A DNA stretch of 64,000 nt. Source: Undibacterium sp049340185 (GTDB lineage Bacteria; Pseudomonadota; Gammaproteobacteria; Burkholderiales; Burkholderiaceae_D). The stretch spans positions 248,001-312,000 of the forward strand of contig NZ_JBMPPC010000001.1 in assembly GCF_049340185.1 (NCBI RefSeq), in the 5' to 3' direction. Under the pieces are notes generated by a model. The model was not told the DNA's origin, did not search any database, and was given only the letters and a program-made list of their open reading frames with translations. Shown here one piece after another: positions 62,528 to 64,000 of this stretch. Each line of letters opens with the position of its first letter. Positions within the stretch are counted from its first letter, which is position 1. The position numbers and the translations under genes are program-made.

Positions 62528-63157
62528 ATGTCAGCCGGTTTTATCACTCATCTCGTTGAATACGGTTGGGCGCGTCAGGCAATTTTTCTTGACGCTGACT
62601 TAACCCTGGCATTGGCAGCAGAGTGTCAGGGGCTCAACGATCAAAACTTATTGCGTATCGCCAAGACGGGACGTGTAACAAAGCCTGACATGCAGATGGG
62701 CCTCCAACCTAAAATACAAAATCAAGCGAAAACAGAAGCGCAACTCCGCAGCGATCAGATTAGTTGGTTGTCGATAGGGCAGTCATTGGCCTGCGATCAG
62801 TATCTGCTGCTAATGGAATCGTTGCGACAGCAATTGAACCGCGATCTGTTCTTAGGCCTGGACGACTACGAAAGTCATTTCGCTTTTTATGCGCCGGGCG
62901 CATTCTATGCGCAACACAGGGATCGTTTCCAAGACGATGATCGCCGCACGATATCCGTCGTCATTTATCTGAATCAAGACTGGCAGACAGAGCAGGGCGG
63001 TGCATTGCGCTTACATCTCAATGACTCAAAGCCCCTGGACATCGCCCCCGAAGCGAGCAGTATGGTTTTATTTTTATCCGCCACCATGTTGCATGAAGTA
63101 TTGCCAGCGACCCGCGACAGATTGTCGCTGGCTGGGTGGTTTCGGCGTAGATTGTAA
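62528..63157 (+). CDS. 2-oxoglutarate/Fe(II)-dependent oxygenase, prolyl hydroxylase-like
   Basis: 209 aa from ATG 62528; GTG 62489 in frame would add 13 residues. The iron-binding set is visible: H and D in YAQHRDRF, distal H in MLHEVLPATRDR and Arg in RLSLAGWF for 2-oxoglutarate. SVVIYLNQDW and GGALRLHL fit the SM-20/P4H-type fold. Substrate unknown. Confidence 0.85.
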   Translation: MSAGFITHLVEYGWARQAIFLDADLTLALAAECQGLNDQNLLRIAKTGRVTKPDMQMGLQPKIQNQAKTEAQLRSDQISWLSIGQSLACDQYLLLMESLRQQLNRDLFLGLDDYESHFAFYAPGAFYAQHRDRFQDDDRRTISVVIYLNQDWQTEQGGALRLHLNDSKPLDIAPEASSMVLFLSATMLHEVLPATRDRLSLAGWFRRRL

Positions 63158-63205
63158 AAGTATTGGGTTCGCGTCTAAGCGCGATTTAACATAACCGGAG
63201 TCAAT

Positions 63206-63742
63206 ATGAGCAAACGTACATTCCCTCTGTCTAAAGTCTATGGAGTACTGGAGTCAGGCCCCGTTGTCTTAATGACGACATCGTCCCATGATCGGCCCAA
63301 CGTGATGACGATGTCATGGCATACCATGCTTGAGTTTGAACCGCCACAAATTGCCATGGTCATTAGTAATCGCGATTTTTCTTACAACGCCCTAAAATCG
63401 ACAGGAGAATGTGTAATCAACCTACCCTCGGCCGACCTCATCGATCAAGTCGTTATCTGCGGCAATACCACAGGTGCCAAGATTGACAAGTGGGCAAAGG
63501 CAGGGCTCACACCAATCGCTGCAGAGCACGTCAGTGCGCCATTGATTAAAGAATGTTTTATCAATCTCGAATGCAAAGTAATTGATAAAAGCATGGTTAA
63601 TAAATACGGATTATTTGTAGTGGAAGTCGTAAAGGCTTGGAAAAATACTGCGATAAAAAATCCCAAAACACTACACCATCTTGGCAAGGGACTTTTTATG
63701 GTTGCGGGAGAACTGATTCAAACGAAATCTAAAATGAGGTAG
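63206..63742 (+). CDS. Flavin reductase-like FMN-binding protein
   Basis: 178 aa with the flavin reductase-like (PF01613) fold: VVLMTTSSHDRPNVMTMSWHTML, PPQIAMVISNRDFSYNAL and ECVINLPSADL. It binds FMN; whether it acts as reductase with a partner oxygenase is not shown. Starts 48 bases after the oxygenase gene on the same strand. Confidence 0.88.
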   Translation: MSKRTFPLSKVYGVLESGPVVLMTTSSHDRPNVMTMSWHTMLEFEPPQIAMVISNRDFSYNALKSTGECVINLPSADLIDQVVICGNTTGAKIDKWAKAGLTPIAAEHVSAPLIKECFINLECKVIDKSMVNKYGLFVVEVVKAWKNTAIKNPKTLHHLGKGLFMVAGELIQTKSKMR

Positions 63743-63848
63743 ATACGCATGCCTTGTCGTCAATCTAGCCTAGTAGGTGTTTCCAGTGTGTTGATAACTT
63801 CGACACTATTTTAACTGTTCGACGTTGTTTTTACTTATTATACAAAGC

Positions 63849-64000
63849 CTAGACGATTACAATTTCTCTCGCTTTACGAACACGTTTCACTTTCGAATTG
63901 TCCAAGCCTGGAAGACCTAATCTCAATGCTGCGTATCCGGCCTTCACATGGCGCAGATGGCATGCCTGCCCGAAATTTCCCCAATGTCCTGGATGCATCA
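63849..64000 (-). CDS. Possible C-terminal fragment of a minus-strand gene at the window edge
   Basis: A minus-strand frame is open from the window edge to TAG at 63851-63849, about 49 codons with several basic residues near its end (SKVKRVRKAREIVIV). I recognise no family. A plus-strand frame from ATG 63925 also stays open to the edge, so this call is weak. Confidence 0.25.
   Translation of the reverse strand, partial: MHPGHWGNFGQACHLRHVKAGYAALRLGLPGLDNSKVKRVRKAREIVIV

Noticed and set aside
63925..64000. Plus-strand open frame from ATG 63925 to the window edge
   Set aside because: Only 25 codons, no ribosome-binding site, and it competes with a minus-strand frame; cannot be decided here.

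Overview
The window looks like a chromosomal segment of a betaproteobacterium of the order Burkholderiales, most likely family Oxalobacteraceae (Undibacterium, Herminiimonas or Janthinobacterium type). The evidence is gene order: leuC / entericidin-like lipoprotein / leuD / leuB / asd / fimV / truA, then lepA / lepB / DUF4845 / rnc / era / recO / pdxJ / acpS / uvrC / pgsA, a nadA-nadC / nadB locus and a ccoNOQPGH cluster. The genus is an inference; base composition looks moderate rather than GC-rich. No insertion sequence, phage or CRISPR array was seen.

Layout. 1-3.6 kb (minus): a truncated LytS-type membrane histidine kinase with an unusual loop between its two membrane segments, and a REC-DUF3369-GGDEF-EAL regulator. 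3.9-5.0 kb: aroC. 5.6-10.1 kb: leucine operon plus asd. 10.4-14.1 kb: the polar hub protein gene fimV and truA. 14.3-23.8 kb: lepA-lepB-DUF4845-rnc-era-recO-pdxJ-acpS-uvrC-pgsA, tightly packed with several ATGA overlaps. 23.8-24.5 kb: three identical tRNA-Gly(GCC), tRNA-Cys(GCA) and tRNA-Leu(TAA). 24.5-28.4 kb: nadA-nadC converging on nadB, the whole de novo quinolinate branch of NAD synthesis. 28.5-30.4 kb: purT and, divergently, an HU gene. 30.4-32.6 kb: tRNA-Val, tRNA-Asp, ppiD. 32.8-39.6 kb: cbb3 cytochrome oxidase ccoNOQP, assembly genes ccoG and ccoH, a small membrane protein and a TauE/DsbD_2-like membrane protein. A perfect FNR-type site sits before ccoN.

39.6-46.0 kb (minus) is a regulatory island: an orphan miniature flagellar-rod-like protein, a MASE3-PAS-HisKA_3 kinase, a tandem Usp protein, an FNR-like regulator with an incomplete cysteine set, a REC-only protein, a NarL-type response regulator and a second Usp protein. 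46.3-50.7 kb: sdaA, an SDR-type threonine dehydrogenase and kbl, with a divergent XRE-cupin regulator; together they degrade threonine and serine. 51.2-56.7 kb: an OFA-family transporter, a YdeP/FdhF-type molybdopterin oxidoreductase, a small winged-helix-like protein and fdhD, a probable formate/oxalate-linked module. 57.0-58.4 kb: thrC. 58.8-63.7 kb: small accessory genes (DUF6265 lipocalin-like protein, membrane-anchored glutaredoxin, GlxA-type AraC regulator, EamA exporter, DUF1272 protein, 2OG-Fe(II) oxygenase, flavin reductase-like protein).

Most of the window is conserved housekeeping. The parts with most open questions are the oxygen/redox regulatory island beside the cbb3 genes, the OFA-YdeP-FdhD module with its palindrome-rich and 10-bp periodic flanks, and the sensor architecture of the truncated kinase at the left edge. 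Coordinates, translations and hairpins were read by eye; family names are from recalled motifs, not database searches.
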